Of a stretch of 64,000 nucleotides of DNA, positions 36,851 to 47,260 are shown in pieces. The stretch comes from Microcebus murinus (taxonomy: Eukaryota > Chordata > Mammalia > Primates > Cheirogaleidae). A model generated the notes under the pieces. It was not told where the DNA came from and made no database searches. It worked only from the letters and a program-made list of their open reading frames with translations. A program made the position numbers and the translations under genes. Every line of letters starts with the position of its first letter. Within the stretch, counting starts at the first letter, position 1. The stretch is taken from assembly GCF_040939455.1 (NCBI RefSeq), contig NC_134107.1, positions 18,105,537-18,169,536 of the forward strand. Direction: 5' to 3'.

Positions 36851-37639
36851 TAAAACTTTCTCCCTATATTGTTGACTATTCTATCTTACATGCTGTACAC
36901 AAAGAAACTTAATAACCGCCCAAGACAAAATATATTAATTAATTCAAAAATAAAGTAAAATAAATAATGAATCCCATTGCTTCATTATTCTGGGGAGATT
37001 TGACTCCCTCATGACCTTGGGTAGTGGGCAAAACTGATGTCCTCAGTGAGCTTAGGATTTTCAGATGAATAAAAACAAAATAATGGCTCTTCATAATTCG
37101 AATGAATTTTTCCTAGAAATAATTGAACCATAGGGATTTAGTCCTTAGGTGACAGTTTTGTTATAAACTCTTCGGGTTCTTCATCTTCGTGCTGTCATCA
37201 TGAAATCACTCATCTTTCTCAGGTAGGATTAGACTTTTTAATATTTTGGAATCTAGAAATAATTATTTTATTCAATAAAAATAAATTGAGGCAAAATATA
37301 TTCTAATTAATTAGCCAACGTCTCTATGAAAATGCTACTATTCTCAGAGTATAGGTACTTACAGAATGGTGTATACAGAGTGTTTACTTAATGGAATGTG
37401 AACTAGACCAAAGAGAACATTAGCTTCATCAGTACTTATTGACTGCCTATAATTGGGAAAGCACTAATCTAGGCACCGTTGAGTCTACAACCAGATTAGG
37501 TAACATCCTTGTCCCTAAAGGAGCTCACACTTTGATGTTGAGTCTTGTTGTAGACCAGACCTGGATCATTCATCAAATAATACTAGTAGTCACAGCTTAT
37601 TGTATGTTTACTATTAATACATGCCAGACACATTTTTAA

Positions 37640-37795
37640 AAACTGTCCTCTGAATTAACTCACTCATGTGGAGAGGATTGGTGTTATTAATTAAATTTTG
37701 TGAATGAGAAAAGGGAAGCACAGAGAAGTCAGTCACTTGCCGTAGGCCACACAGCTGGGAACTAGAGGAACCTGGATTTCCATCCAGGAAATATG
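37640..37795 (-). repeat. MIR SINE, reverse
   Basis: Contains 'gaattaactcactcatgtgg', 'gagaaaagggaagcacagag', 'tcacttgccgtaggccacac' and 'agctgggaactagaggaacc' in order, a clear reversed MIR. Confidence 0.85.
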
Positions 37796-39011
37796 ACCGC
37801 AAACTCTCAGCGACTGTTATACTCTGCTGACACTCAATAATCAACCACGCTTACTCTCTCACCTCATGAAGAAAAAAAAAAAAAGGTGTAGTATTAAGTA
37901 ATCTTTCTGACTCTTTTTGAGTCAATGCTACTCTTTATCATCATAAATACTGAATCATGTAATGTTCTGTGCCCCCTTCATGAAGAACGGGCTGTTTTTA
38001 GATTTATCATCTATATTAATTATTTAAAGTTAATGAAAAATACGTTTTATGAAGGAAAATTTATTTTTTCACTTCAAATCAAACCATGAGCACACGCCAA
38101 GGAAGCACCACCCTTGTTAAAGCCAAAGACCAGCCTTCTGGACTCTCACATAAACACAGCAAGCGTTTATGTGAGGATGTCTCAGGGGAAGGCCAATGTC
38201 AAGAGGGCAAAGTCTCAGCTATCCCCAAACCTCTTATGTCCACTTGCGAAAGTTTCCCTCTGAGATGTCCTTGCTCAAACCATAAGGACGTTGTGTTCTT
38301 TTTCTTAGAGGTAAGGCTATTACATAAAGTAATAGTCCAGTTAAATTGTCTGGACTGCTCATTGCTTGCAGTTCCCCACAGTAAAAAGATGGCGAAATTA
38401 ATTATTTTGAATATTGATTAATATTTCAATAAATAAAGGCTAATTAAAATACTATTTTAGCGCCAAAAGAATATTTTCATATTTGGCAATTATTATTAAA
38501 ATTATTATTAAAATTCAGTTGGACCCTATGAGCTTAAAAAAAAGATAAGCACAAAATAATTATGATTCCATTGATTTAGGATTACTTGCTTGGCCACTGA
38601 ATTCAAAATCCCTACACACAGAATGGGATAACAGAATGTAGAAGATTTTTGAGTGCTGAATTTACAAAGTGCCTTGAACAGTGACCTGTTTCCAGTGTTG
38701 GTGTGGTAGTTATTAAAAATCTACTGACATCGTTATATTGTCAGCTGTCGAATTCTGATATGTGTCATCAGAGGAGAATGTCAGTCTTTCCATAATGGTC
38801 TTCATGGTCACATTTATCCCGCATAAATGTTGGGAGATGTTATAATGAGATAGAGTTAAAACAAAATCATTTTTATTTGAGGATATGTTTCTCAACCAAC
38901 TTTTCATAATTCTTCTCTTCCTCTGGAGCCTTTTGATGCACTATTTTTTTCCTTAATTGTCCCCCCATAAACATACCATCAATACAAGCATAATCGTATA
39001 CCTGCATACAT
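37796..39011. other. unassigned intergenic DNA with a small hairpin
   Basis: No gene. A perfect 11-bp inverted repeat (38145-38155 / 38165-38175) with a 9-nt loop lies in a moderately GC-rich patch at 38085-38400 that has no other recognised identity. Confidence 0.4.
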
Positions 39012-39100
39012 ATGCATATTATTGATGTACTTTGTGTATGTGTGGATATATATACACACATATGTATATGTGTGGATATATGTGTGTGTGTGTGTCTTTT
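39012..39100. repeat. TG/TA microsatellite tract
   Basis: Alternating TATG and GTGT units, including 'gtgtgtgtgtgtg' near 39080. Open frames on both strands here are low-complexity. Confidence 0.85.
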
Positions 39101-39354
39101 ATGCATAAAAATATTTAAGATTTACTGCTGTTCCATAAGAGCCAACTTTTGCCTTAGTTGGGCAAAAATATACAAAAAAAAGAAGATTTTGATCTAGGTT
39201 TTAAAAGTTAAGAATGATTTGGTGATGGTGAGTACATGTGGTTATATGAGGGCCACCTGAGGTAGACTAAAGTGGGGAACATGGGCATTCAGAATAAGAT
39301 GAGGGAACAGCTTGAAAATGATCTTGTTCAGAGGGGCAGGTAAAGAGATCCTTG

Positions 39355-39395
39355 TAATATATATCTATATATAAATATAGATATAGATATTCATC
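39355..39395. repeat. AT/GATA microsatellite
   Basis: Runs of ATAT followed by TATAGA and GATATAGATAT units. Confidence 0.8.
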
Positions 39396-39814
39396 ATATG
39401 TCAGTTCCACTTCCCTGTGTTCTCTCAGCTTTTAAAACTATAGATGAGTTTCAAAGGTTGATACTTTATATGCCACACCCAAAGGTGTATTGTAAAACAA
39501 AGGATTATAATTTTAAAGGAAAGCAATGTTTACAGTCACATGTACAAGGAAAGTGTAAGTGAACACATAGAAAAAAGACTTGAAAAAAGATAAAAGATAA
39601 GCCTTTTCAAATATGAAAAGACTGGCAGAAAATCGTTTAAAATATGTTTGCCTTCATATATGAGGAGCTCTATATTAACTTAGATGTTTAAAATATCAAT
39701 TGCATGCTTACAAGACTGTTTCTTTATGACATGTATATTTACAAGTTTGGAAGGAGAGGAAGAAATATCATATGACAGCGTGGAGGTAATGGATATATGA
39801 CAAAAGCCATACGC

Positions 39815-39836
39815 ATTTTTTTTTCCTTTTCTTTAG
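39815..39836 (+). other. 3' splice acceptor of the 39863 OR exon
   Basis: A long T-rich tract followed by CCTTTTCTTTAG ends in AG at 39835-39836, 26 bp before the chosen ATG. It places the in-frame ATG at 39797 in the intron. Confidence 0.85.
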
Positions 39837-39862
39837 CCCTCATTAGAAGCCAAACAAACACA

Positions 39863-40825
39863 ATGTTAAAGAAAAACTATACAACAGTGACTGAGTTTAT
39901 TCTCCTGGGACTGACAAATAGATCTGAGCTGCAACCTGTCCTTTTTGTGGTATTCTTAGTCATCTACCTTATCACGGTCATCGGCAATGTGAGCATGATT
40001 CTGTTAATCAGAAGTGACTCAAAACTTCACACTCCGATGTACTTCTTCCTCAGTCACCTCTCCTTTGTAGATCTCTGTTACGCCACCAACGTCACTCCTC
40101 AGATGCTGGTTAATTTCTTATCCAAGCGAAAAACCATTTCTTTCATTGGCTGTGCTATACAATTCCACTTTTTCATTGCCCTGGTGATCACAGACTATTA
40201 TATGCTTGCAGTGATGGCTTATGACCGCTATGTGGCCATCTGCAAGCCTTTGTTATATGGGAGCAAAATGTCCAGATGTGTCTGCCTCTGTCTCGTTGCA
40301 GCTCCTTACGTTTACGGCTTCGCAAACGGTCTGGCACAAACCATCCTGATGCTTCGTCTGTCCTTCTGCGGGCCCAACGAGATCAACCATTTTTACTGTG
40401 CAGACCCCCCTCTCATGGTCCTCGCCTGCTCGGACACCTACGTCAAAGAAACTGCCATGTTCGTGGTGGCTGGTTCCAACCTCACCTGCTCTCTCACCAT
40501 CATCCTCATCTCCTACATGTTCATCTTCACAGCCATCCTGCGCATCCGCTCCGCTGAGGGCAGGCACAAGGCCTTCTCCACCTGCGGCTCCCATCTGACG
40601 GCTGTCACCATCTTTTACGGGACGCTATTCTGCATGCATTTGAGGGCCCCATCTGAGACCTCTGTAGAACAGGGGAAAATCGTAGCTGTTTTCTATGTCT
40701 TTGTGAGTCCTATGTTAAACCCGTTGATCTACAGTCTGAGAAACAAAGATGTTAAAAGAGCAATAAGGGAAGTTATCCGAAAGAAACTGTTAAATAAGCT
40801 AGATAGTTTGGTCAGGTCAGGCTAG
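39863..40825 (+). CDS. olfactory receptor, family 5 subfamily M-like, intact
   Basis: Class II odorant receptor of 320 residues. Landmarks are the glycosylation site NYT at 5-7, PMYFFL at 58-63, MAYDRY at 118-123, the C97-C179 pair, SY at 217-218, [10 protein letters not shown] at 236-245 and PMLNPLIY at 283-290. [18 protein letters not shown] and [14 protein letters not shown] tie it to OR5M. It is not OR5M1, M3, M8, M9, M10 or M11 as I recall them. Oddities are GNVSM in helix 1 where GNLGM is usual, and LRAPSE where LRPPSE is usual. Codons from about 40280 to 40620 are far richer in CpG than the rest of the gene and its neighbours. A poly(A) signal lies 38 bp after the stop. It may correspond to a gene that is a pseudogene or absent in human, which I cannot check here. 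Confidence 0.94.
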   Translation: MLKKNYTTVTEFILLGLTNRSELQPVLFVVFLVIYLITVIGNVSMILLIRSDSKLHTPMYFFLSHLSFVDLCYATNVTPQMLVNFLSKRKTISFIGCAIQFHFFIALVITDYYMLAVMAYDRYVAICKPLLYGSKMSRCVCLCLVAAPYVYGFANGLAQTILMLRLSFCGPNEINHFYCADPPLMVLACSDTYVKETAMFVVAGSNLTCSLTIILISYMFIFTAILRIRSAEGRHKAFSTCGSHLTAVTIFYGTLFCMHLRAPSETSVEQGKIVAVFYVFVSPMLNPLIYSLRNKDVKRAIREVIRKKLLNKLDSLVRSG

Positions 40826-40862
40826 ATAAAATGCTCAGGTCCACAAGCATTTTAAATTAACA

Positions 40863-40868
40863 AATAAA
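40863..40868 (+). terminator. poly(A) signal AATAAA after the 39863 OR gene
   Basis: AATAAA 38 bp past the stop codon. Plausible, but OR 3' UTRs are often longer, so its use is unproven. Confidence 0.5.
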
Positions 40869-41384
40869 TTTCTGTTACTAAGTATTTTTTGTCCTTCATT
40901 ATTCGTGCATGTGATTTGGAAGTATGTGTCAACTTATTAAAGTTTACAGTGCCATCTCAGTGAATTGACAACAACAGCATAAACTCAAACACAAGACTAG
41001 AAGGCACTGTCATTACTCTATAAAATCAATAAAGAACAGATGAGCCCATCCATAGTACTCCTACTAGTGCAAATTTATAAAAGACAGACTTATCAATTGC
41101 TATGGAAATGACAATGCTTTTTATTTTTATAGTGCTTAATAACGTCCAAACTATTTTCCAGAAACTTGTCAACCATAATAGGTGAGTGTTTTTTTTTCTT
41201 TTTTCTTTTATACAAATTATATAACAATTAGGATCATTTGAATATGGCTCACATTATTACTTTAAAATGCATCTTTAGAATGATTTTATGGATCCAATAA
41301 AATCTTCTTTCATAAGGTTTTTGATGGAAATGTCACATTTCCTTTAGAGGGTTTTCTGTTTTTTTGCTTAGTTTGGTCTGAAAA
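40869..41384. other. unassigned DNA downstream of the 39863 OR gene
   Basis: AT-rich, nothing recognised. Confidence 0.4.
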
Positions 41385-41720
41385 GGACTCTTCGTTATGT
41401 AATATTCCATTACAGTCAAAATTTGTGTTTTCTTGACAATTTTAGACGTAAAAATTCTTTCTGTGTAGTTATTTGCTATTCATATGCCTTCTTTGGTGAA
41501 GTGTCTGTTCACAACTTAGACTTTCTTTTAATTGAATTGTTTATATTTTGATCAGTGAATTGTGAAGAATATTTATATTTTCTAAATACAAGTCATTCGT
41601 CAGAATTATTTCATGTGAATGGCCTATGGCCTTCTTATTCTGTAGTTTACCTTTTCATTGTCTCAGCATGTGTAAAACTCTTCTTTAAGGTAGTTTCATA
41701 CATGTAGCTATATTCTGTAT
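41385..41720 (-). repeat. ancient L1 (L1M-like) fragment
   Basis: The plus strand reads 'gtaatattccattacagtca', 'tttgctattcatatgccttc', 'tttggtgaagtgtctgttca' and 'aatacaagtcattcgtcaga', the reverse of L1 ORF2-end/3' UTR text. Heavily diverged. Confidence 0.7.
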
Positions 41721-42877
41721 TCTCCAACCTTATTTGTTGCTATACAAATTAATTAACATTGCCTTTTTAATGTATGGGCATCTGACTGTGTGATCCCCTA
41801 CTTATAATTAAGCTAGTTTTTCCTTATCTATAATAGCCAATTCATTACTCTTCATTTATCTATTCAGCTATTATTGAGCCAGTTTTCTTTACTATTAGAA
41901 AAGTCACTTTGTAAATCTTATGTTTTATTACAATGTTGGTTTATGTTAACATATATAAGAAAATACATAAATACATACATACACACAGACTTTAGGGCAT
42001 AGTTTCTTCAAACTGAAAGCTACCATTCTGCTAAAGAAGAGATGAATCTTCAACAACCTTTATACAAAACAAGGGTCAGGAAATGTGAGGCGCCTGTATT
42101 ATAATCTTGTAATATTTTTCATTTCATAGAAATATTTAAGCAATACTATTATATTTTAAAATTTTTATTAGTGGAAGGAATCAGAATAAATCATAAAATT
42201 TACATAGAGAAAACTTTAGACTTCAATTTCAGAAAAAAATATGGCAATGCTCAAATCTTCTCAAATTCATGTGATATACCAAATCTACATTTTGATTTTG
42301 ATATGCCGCCATTTCATATTGACTGATTTCTTACACCATAAACCATTATTAGGGATACTAAGAAAACTAGGAATGACTCTCCTGTCCTGGTCAGTGTACA
42401 CTTTGATTCATTTGATTGTATTGGTCTGGAACTATCTGTGCACTGAAACATAAAGACTAATGAAAGCATCTCTAATTTCCTTTTTCCTCTAACAAATACA
42501 GTGTCAAACAACATTAAAATATTCTTTATTCTATTTTTAGCCTTCCTCCTAAACCAGTAATTTTATAAATGATCCTGGTTGTCAGACCTGTCTTTGATTC
42601 TTGGCGTGTTAATGACATTAACTCTGTCGGGCAGAAAGATTCCAGCATAAATCCATAATGTCCATTTTCCAAAGGACCCTCAGCCCTGGCTGGTCCTCTG
42701 CTTCCTTCCTCTGATTATATCACTTTTCTGCTCTCCACCACAGTCCTTCAAAGCTTTCCTCTCCTCAGATCTCTTACCTATGACACCTTCTTACCCTGCA
42801 CTCTTAATACCCTTATCCTAGTCTTTAAAGATAAAAACTGAAGACTTTGATGGGGATTCCCTTGTCTTTACTATGTT
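41721..42877. other. unassigned intergenic DNA
   Basis: No gene. The part at 42640-42830 is pyrimidine-rich and may be an L2 remnant. Confidence 0.35.
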
Positions 42878-42893
42878 AAAAATACAAAACTTC

Positions 42894-43212
42894 GGCCGGG
42901 CACAGTGGCTCACACCTGTAATCCTAGCACTCTGGAAGGCCGAGGCAGATGGATTGCTCGAGGTCAGGAGTTCGAAACCAGCCTGAGCGAGACCCTGTCT
43001 CTACTGTAAATAGAAATAAATTAATTGGCTAACTAATATATAGAGAAAAAATTAGCCGTGCATGGTGGTTCATGCCTATAGTCCCAGCTACTCGGAGGCT
43101 GAGGCAGGAGAATCGCTTGAGCCCAAGAGTTTGAGATTGCTGTGAGTTAGGCTGACGCCATGGCACTCACTCTAGCCTGGGCAACAAAGCAAGACTCTGT
43201 CCCCTCCCCCAA
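42894..43212 (+). mobile_element. full-length Alu of strepsirrhine type
   Basis: Two monomers in sense orientation, from GGCCGGGCACAGTGGCTCAC to an A-tail interrupted by C's. The linker carries AATTAATTGGCTAACTAATAT, the strepsirrhine-type insertion, before AAAAATTAGCCGTGC. A perfect 15-bp duplication, aaaaatacaaaactt, flanks it (42878-42892 and 43213-43227). Pol III A- and B-box regions are present in the left monomer (GTTCGAAACCAGC near 42970). Confidence 0.96.
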
Positions 43213-43227
43213 AAAAATACAAAACTT

Positions 43228-43854
43228 GGCTACTCATGTTTTTCTCCTTCTGTATTATTGAAAGTAATGTCTAATTTCTCTATTTATGCTAAGATTTCAT
43301 GAACAAGTATACCAAACAGTGTACACACATGTTACACAGGGATTTCATCTACAAAGGAGAATCTGGCTCCTCCAAGCATCAAATTAAGATTATGCCCTTG
43401 AGAAACAAAGAATATTTTAATTAGTTCTTTAGAATTTAAGTACTCTAGGGAATATAACTAAGAAATATATTATAAATCTTCTCACCTTGCTTTTATACAA
43501 TATAGTGAGTCAACATTTAGAGGTAGGTCATGTTCTACATTTGTTTATTAAAAATGCATTTTTTGTGTATGAAAAAGTCTATCTGTATGTTAATATTTCA
43601 TTGACTTTATAAAAATCAATTGTTGTATGTAATGCTTTCTGATGTGTATGTGAGAATTAAATAAGTAATGGCTTTAGGGTGTAATTTTTGAGGGGTAAGT
43701 TTTACAGTCATATCTTATTTTCACAAAGGACTGAGAGAAAGTGGCTGGGACTGGAAGCTTAATCCCCTTTTAAACATTATCTGTGGTAGCCTAAACAAAC
43801 ATTTTCATGAGTGGGCTAGTTGCACAAAAGTGGGAACCAAAAACATCCACACTC
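43228..43854. other. unassigned intergenic DNA
   Basis: AT-rich, no gene or clear repeat. Confidence 0.4.
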
Positions 43855-44112
43855 TTTCCCAAATAATGGAATTGTTTATCTACTGTTCAAATTCTATCTT
43901 TTCAGAAAAAGTCATCTCTGAATGTTGATCTAGAAGCATACACCTTTATTTTTTTATAGAACCTGCTTTTTATCTTATTATATTAACTTATTATATTAAC
44001 TTATTATATTATGTATTTTTTCTATGTGTTTACTATGTTTCCTCTAATATAATGTATGCTTCATGAGAATGGGAAATTTGTTTACTGATGTAAGTCCAGA
44101 AATTGAAATGGA
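43855..44112 (+). repeat. LINE-2-like 3' fragment with a 13-bp tandem repeat
   Basis: Contains 'atgtatgcttcatgagaatg' and 'ggaaatttgtttactgatgt', typical of an L2 3' end. A 13-bp unit, cttattatattaa, is repeated about three times at 43974-44011. Confidence 0.6.
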
Positions 44113-44499
44113 AAAACTATCACACTCCGCAGTACACATGAATATATGGGTGGATAAAATTATAAAGGGATAATACAATTTTTAATTCTGTACCTTTTTA
44201 CCTGTATATCAAGAGATAAATTTCACTAATTTAATGTTCTTTCTCTGAATAATATTTATCCAGACAACTAAGAATTTTAAATGAACATGTAGTAATACAT
44301 TTTATTTCAATTTGTATCTGAAACAATAGGATATCAGAAATGGGGAGGACCCCAGAGATTGAAATTACTTCATTTGTCCATTTAAATGATGCAAATAACC
44401 TGTTGCTTTTCACAGCTGATTTTCATTCAGTTGGGGTTTTTTGTTTCCTCACAAAGTTAGAAAAAATTACCAAAGTGGAATTCCCCAAGAAGACAGATA
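44113..44499. other. region upstream of the OR5M1/10-like pseudogene
   Basis: AT-rich with no assigned element. A 5' exon or promoter cannot be pinpointed. Confidence 0.35.
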
Positions 44500-44640
44500 C
44501 AAATGTATGCATATATGGATGTGTATCCATATGAGTGTGTGTATATAAATATGTGTCTATACATATTTATATACACACACGTGTGTGTGTGTGAAAGAGA
44601 GAGAGATAGAGCACGTGTGTGTGCATGTGTGTGTGTGCTA
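44500..44640. repeat. TG/TA/GA microsatellite with a 19-bp perfect hairpin
   Basis: TATATG, GTGT and GAGA units. Positions 44535-44553 and 44562-44580 are perfect inverted repeats around an 8-nt loop. The open frames (75-100 codons) on both strands here come from the repeat itself. Confidence 0.85.
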
Positions 44641-44805
44641 GAAACAAAGAGAGAACATAAATATAGGGTGAAAATATTAGAGGGACATTCTGATGTGTTT
44701 ATTGAAAAGAGAAGAGTAATTGTACCATAGATGAATAAATGAATGAGTGAATGATCCATGGATGGAATAAATTCAGAATCTGATTCAGACAGAAATCCTC
44801 ACATA

Positions 44806-44832
44806 CAGTCTTTGTCACTTTCAATTTTAAAG
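44806..44832 (+). other. probable 3' splice acceptor of the pseudogene exon
   Basis: Pyrimidine-rich CTTTGTCACTTTCAATTTTAAAG ends in AG at 44831-44832, 10 bp before the ATG. It is weaker than those of the other ORs because of the A-rich end. Confidence 0.55.
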
Positions 44833-44842
44833 GGATAAGAAG

Positions 44843-45790
44843 ATGTTCTCCCCAAACCACACTATAATGACAGAATTTATTCTCTTGGGACTCACAGACG
44901 ACCCTGTGCTAGAGAGGATCCTCTTTGGGGTATTTCTGGTTGTCTACCTAATCACGCTGTCAGGGAATCTGTGCATGATCCTGCTGATCCAGACCAATTC
45001 CCACCTCCAAACTCCCATGTATTTCTTCCTTGGCCACCTCTCCTTTGTAGACATTTGCTATTCCTCCAATATTACCCCAAATATGCTGTACAATTTCCTC
45101 TCAGACCAGAAGACCATCTCCTACGCTGGATGCTTCACACAGTGCCTTCTCTTCATTGCACTAGTGATCACTTAGTTTTACATCCTCGCTGCAATGGCAC
45201 TGGACCGCTACGTAGCCATTTGCAGCCCCCTACATTACAGTTCCAGGATGTCCAAGAACGTGTGTAGCTCTCTGGTCACAGTCACTTATATATGTGGCTT
45301 CCTTAATGGGCTCTCACAGGCACTGCTGACATTTCACTTATCCTTCTGTGGCTCCCTCGAAATCAATCATTTCTACTGCGCTGACCCTCCCCTTATAATG
45401 TTGGCCTGCTCTGACACCTATGTCAAAAAGATGGCGATGTTTGTTGTTGCTGGATTTACTCTCTCAAGCTCTCTCTTCATCATTCTTCTGTCCTATCTTT
45501 TCATTTTTGTGGCTATCCTGACGATGCGTTCTGCTGAAGGCAGGCACAAAGCCTTTTCCACTTGCGGGTCCCACCTGACGGTAGTCACTCTATTTTACGG
45601 AACCCTCTTTTGCATGTACTTAAGGCCTCCATCAGAGAAGTCTGTAGAGGAGTCCAAAATAATTGCAGTCTTTTACACTTTCTTAAGCCCAATGCTGAAC
45701 CCATTGATCTACAGCCTAAGGAATAAAGATGTAATCCTTGCCTTGCAACAAATGACTAGGGAAATATTCTTTCATAAAATTGCAATTTAG
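44843..45790 (+). pseudogene. OR5M1/OR5M10: olfactory receptor OR5M1/OR5M10-like with one premature stop
   Basis: Encodes a complete class II OR of 315 codons apart from TAG at 45173-45175 (codon 111). Related receptors have Glu there, within ITEFY in helix 3, so a single G-to-T change (GAG to TAG) explains it. The frame continues without any shift through MALDRY at 118-123, [20 protein letters not shown] and PMLNPLIY to the natural stop. The MFSPNHTI start, MALDRY in place of MAYDRY and the FHKIAI-type tail identify it with the human OR5M1/OR5M10 pair. I cannot say which, and it may predate their split. AATAAA lies at 45955. It could be a fixed pseudogene, a segregating null allele or a base error. 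Confidence 0.94.
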
Positions 45791-45954
45791 ACATCATTTG
45801 TAATCACTATGGGATGCCTGGAATAACACAGTGACGCTTTTCAGTGGACAAACCTATTATTCTGTAGTCATGATTTGTTTAACATAACAGACTCTCAGGG
45901 ACCACTTTTGTTAGTTTCTTCTCAAAATTAACACCTTGAAGACAGATCGTTTTA

Positions 45955-45960
45955 ATAAAA
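45955..45960 (+). terminator. poly(A) signal AATAAA after the OR5M1/10-like pseudogene
   Basis: AATAAA 165 bp past the natural stop. Plausible 3' end signal, use unproven. Confidence 0.4.
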
Positions 45961-47101
45961 ACCCTAAGGCTGAAATTAACAGTTTTTTATTGGGGAGAGA
46001 TTCTATGAAAATGAATTGGTGGGTATCAAATAATTGTGTATTATAACAACATCTTTACTTATTTTGGGTAAATTATTTATATATAACTAACTTTCTCTGA
46101 TGATAACTTTGAAAATCCATCTCCTTTGAATACTATGGTCTATGGAGCCATAGTTTGACATTATTTTATTTTTTTTTATGAAATCATTTATACTCCAATG
46201 CAATGTCTTAAAACAACAGCTGACACCTGTGTAGTTTCTGGAATCACCTTTCAAAAATTTAAAGATATAGGTCACCTTTAGGTAAAACTTTCTGTAAATT
46301 TACCTAAACCCATATGATAAACATCTTTGGAAATGTCTTTGTCCATGTGATAATACTGGTTATGCTCCCCAATTTTAAAATCAATTGTCAAGATCTGCTT
46401 ATGAGTTTCTAAGAGGATGGATCCAATTCTATCATCAATATATTTTAATTGCATTCCATTCCAGGTATGTTTTTCAGTGCAGTACCTCTGACTTAGGACT
46501 AGGTTATTGGGAGTCAATAATGTCTTATCAATTGACTTCTGCATATCTATAAATGCCCTGAAATAACATACAAGCGAGTAGGGGTGTACATATCCCTCTG
46601 GAGGAGAAGAGCTAGCTTCTTTTGTGTCACAAAGCTGTTTGTGGCCCATTATTTTTCACATAAGTTTGTTTCAGTGGTTCTGAAACAGTTCAGTAGTTTT
46701 GCTATAGATAAAATTGATAGTAAAGAGTCTGTATAAAGAGACATGGGATTCACCCACATTAATCTTACATTAATAGTCAACCAGATGGCTGCATATTGAA
46801 ACATATATATACATCCCTCGTTAAATTGCCTTAAATGTTTGCTATTTCAATATTTTGCCCTCTGATTTTCACTAACACCGCTATAGAAAAGCTGGTGTGA
46901 TATAAACTACTATATTTACTGTAAAGTGTTCAAATTCATTTTCAGGATATCACCTAGAAGACTTGCAGTTTTTGTAAAATTGAGCTCTATGCATAAGTCT
47001 CAGTTGATTGAATCAGTCTGCTTCTATCAAAATCTTCTTTCAGAAACAGCAACTCTAAAGAAAGAAGGCCATTTGGGGTGACAAGAATTTAATATTTAAA
47101 T
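45961..47101. other. unassigned intergenic DNA with a 123-codon minus-strand open frame
   Basis: The minus-strand frame 46278-46649 begins MGHKQLCDTKEASSSPPEG and has a mixed, protein-like composition. I recognise no domain. A few frames of this length are expected by chance in 64 kb of AT-rich DNA, so it is not called a gene. Confidence 0.35.
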
Positions 47102-47260
47102 CTCAGCACTTTGTGTTTGTATATTTGTTTGGTTTTGTCTGTGACAATAAGGCGACAGAAGAAGATGATCGATAGAGTCAACGATGAAGCCGAAGAGCTG
47201 GAAAATGAGGGCCAGGAGGTCCTCATGGTCACAGAGTCCCTGGCTCCACTTCCTTTTTGA
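47102..47260 (+). pseudogene. coding-like segment of unknown origin
   Basis: In one frame the segment reads a hydrophobic stretch (LCLYICLVLSVTI), then a basic and acidic tail (RRQKKMIDRVNDEAEELENE), and ends EVLMVTESLAPLPF before a TGA at 47258. The last 108 bp are GC-richer than the flanks and look like genuine coding sequence. There is no start codon for the frame and no matching 5' part. The most likely explanation is the 3' end of a processed pseudogene with about 250 bp of 3' UTR behind it, or a stray exon. I do not recognise the parent gene, and the hydrophobic part may be chance. Confidence 0.4.

Noticed and set aside
39797..39862. In-frame upstream ATG of the second plus-strand OR
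   Set aside because: The translated part is the T-rich splice-acceptor tract, and the acceptor AG is at 39835-39836.
40253..40594. 113-codon minus-strand frame and 93-codon plus-strand frame inside the OR gene
   Set aside because: They are shadows of the CpG-rich OR coding sequence in other frames, rich in Gly, Ala and Ser without a domain.
44457..44759. Ser/His-rich 100-codon minus-strand frame
   Set aside because: It is a translation of the TG/GA microsatellite.
46278..46649. Novel 123-residue gene on the minus strand
   Set aside because: There is no recognised domain, no nearby signals, and the length is within chance for this composition.
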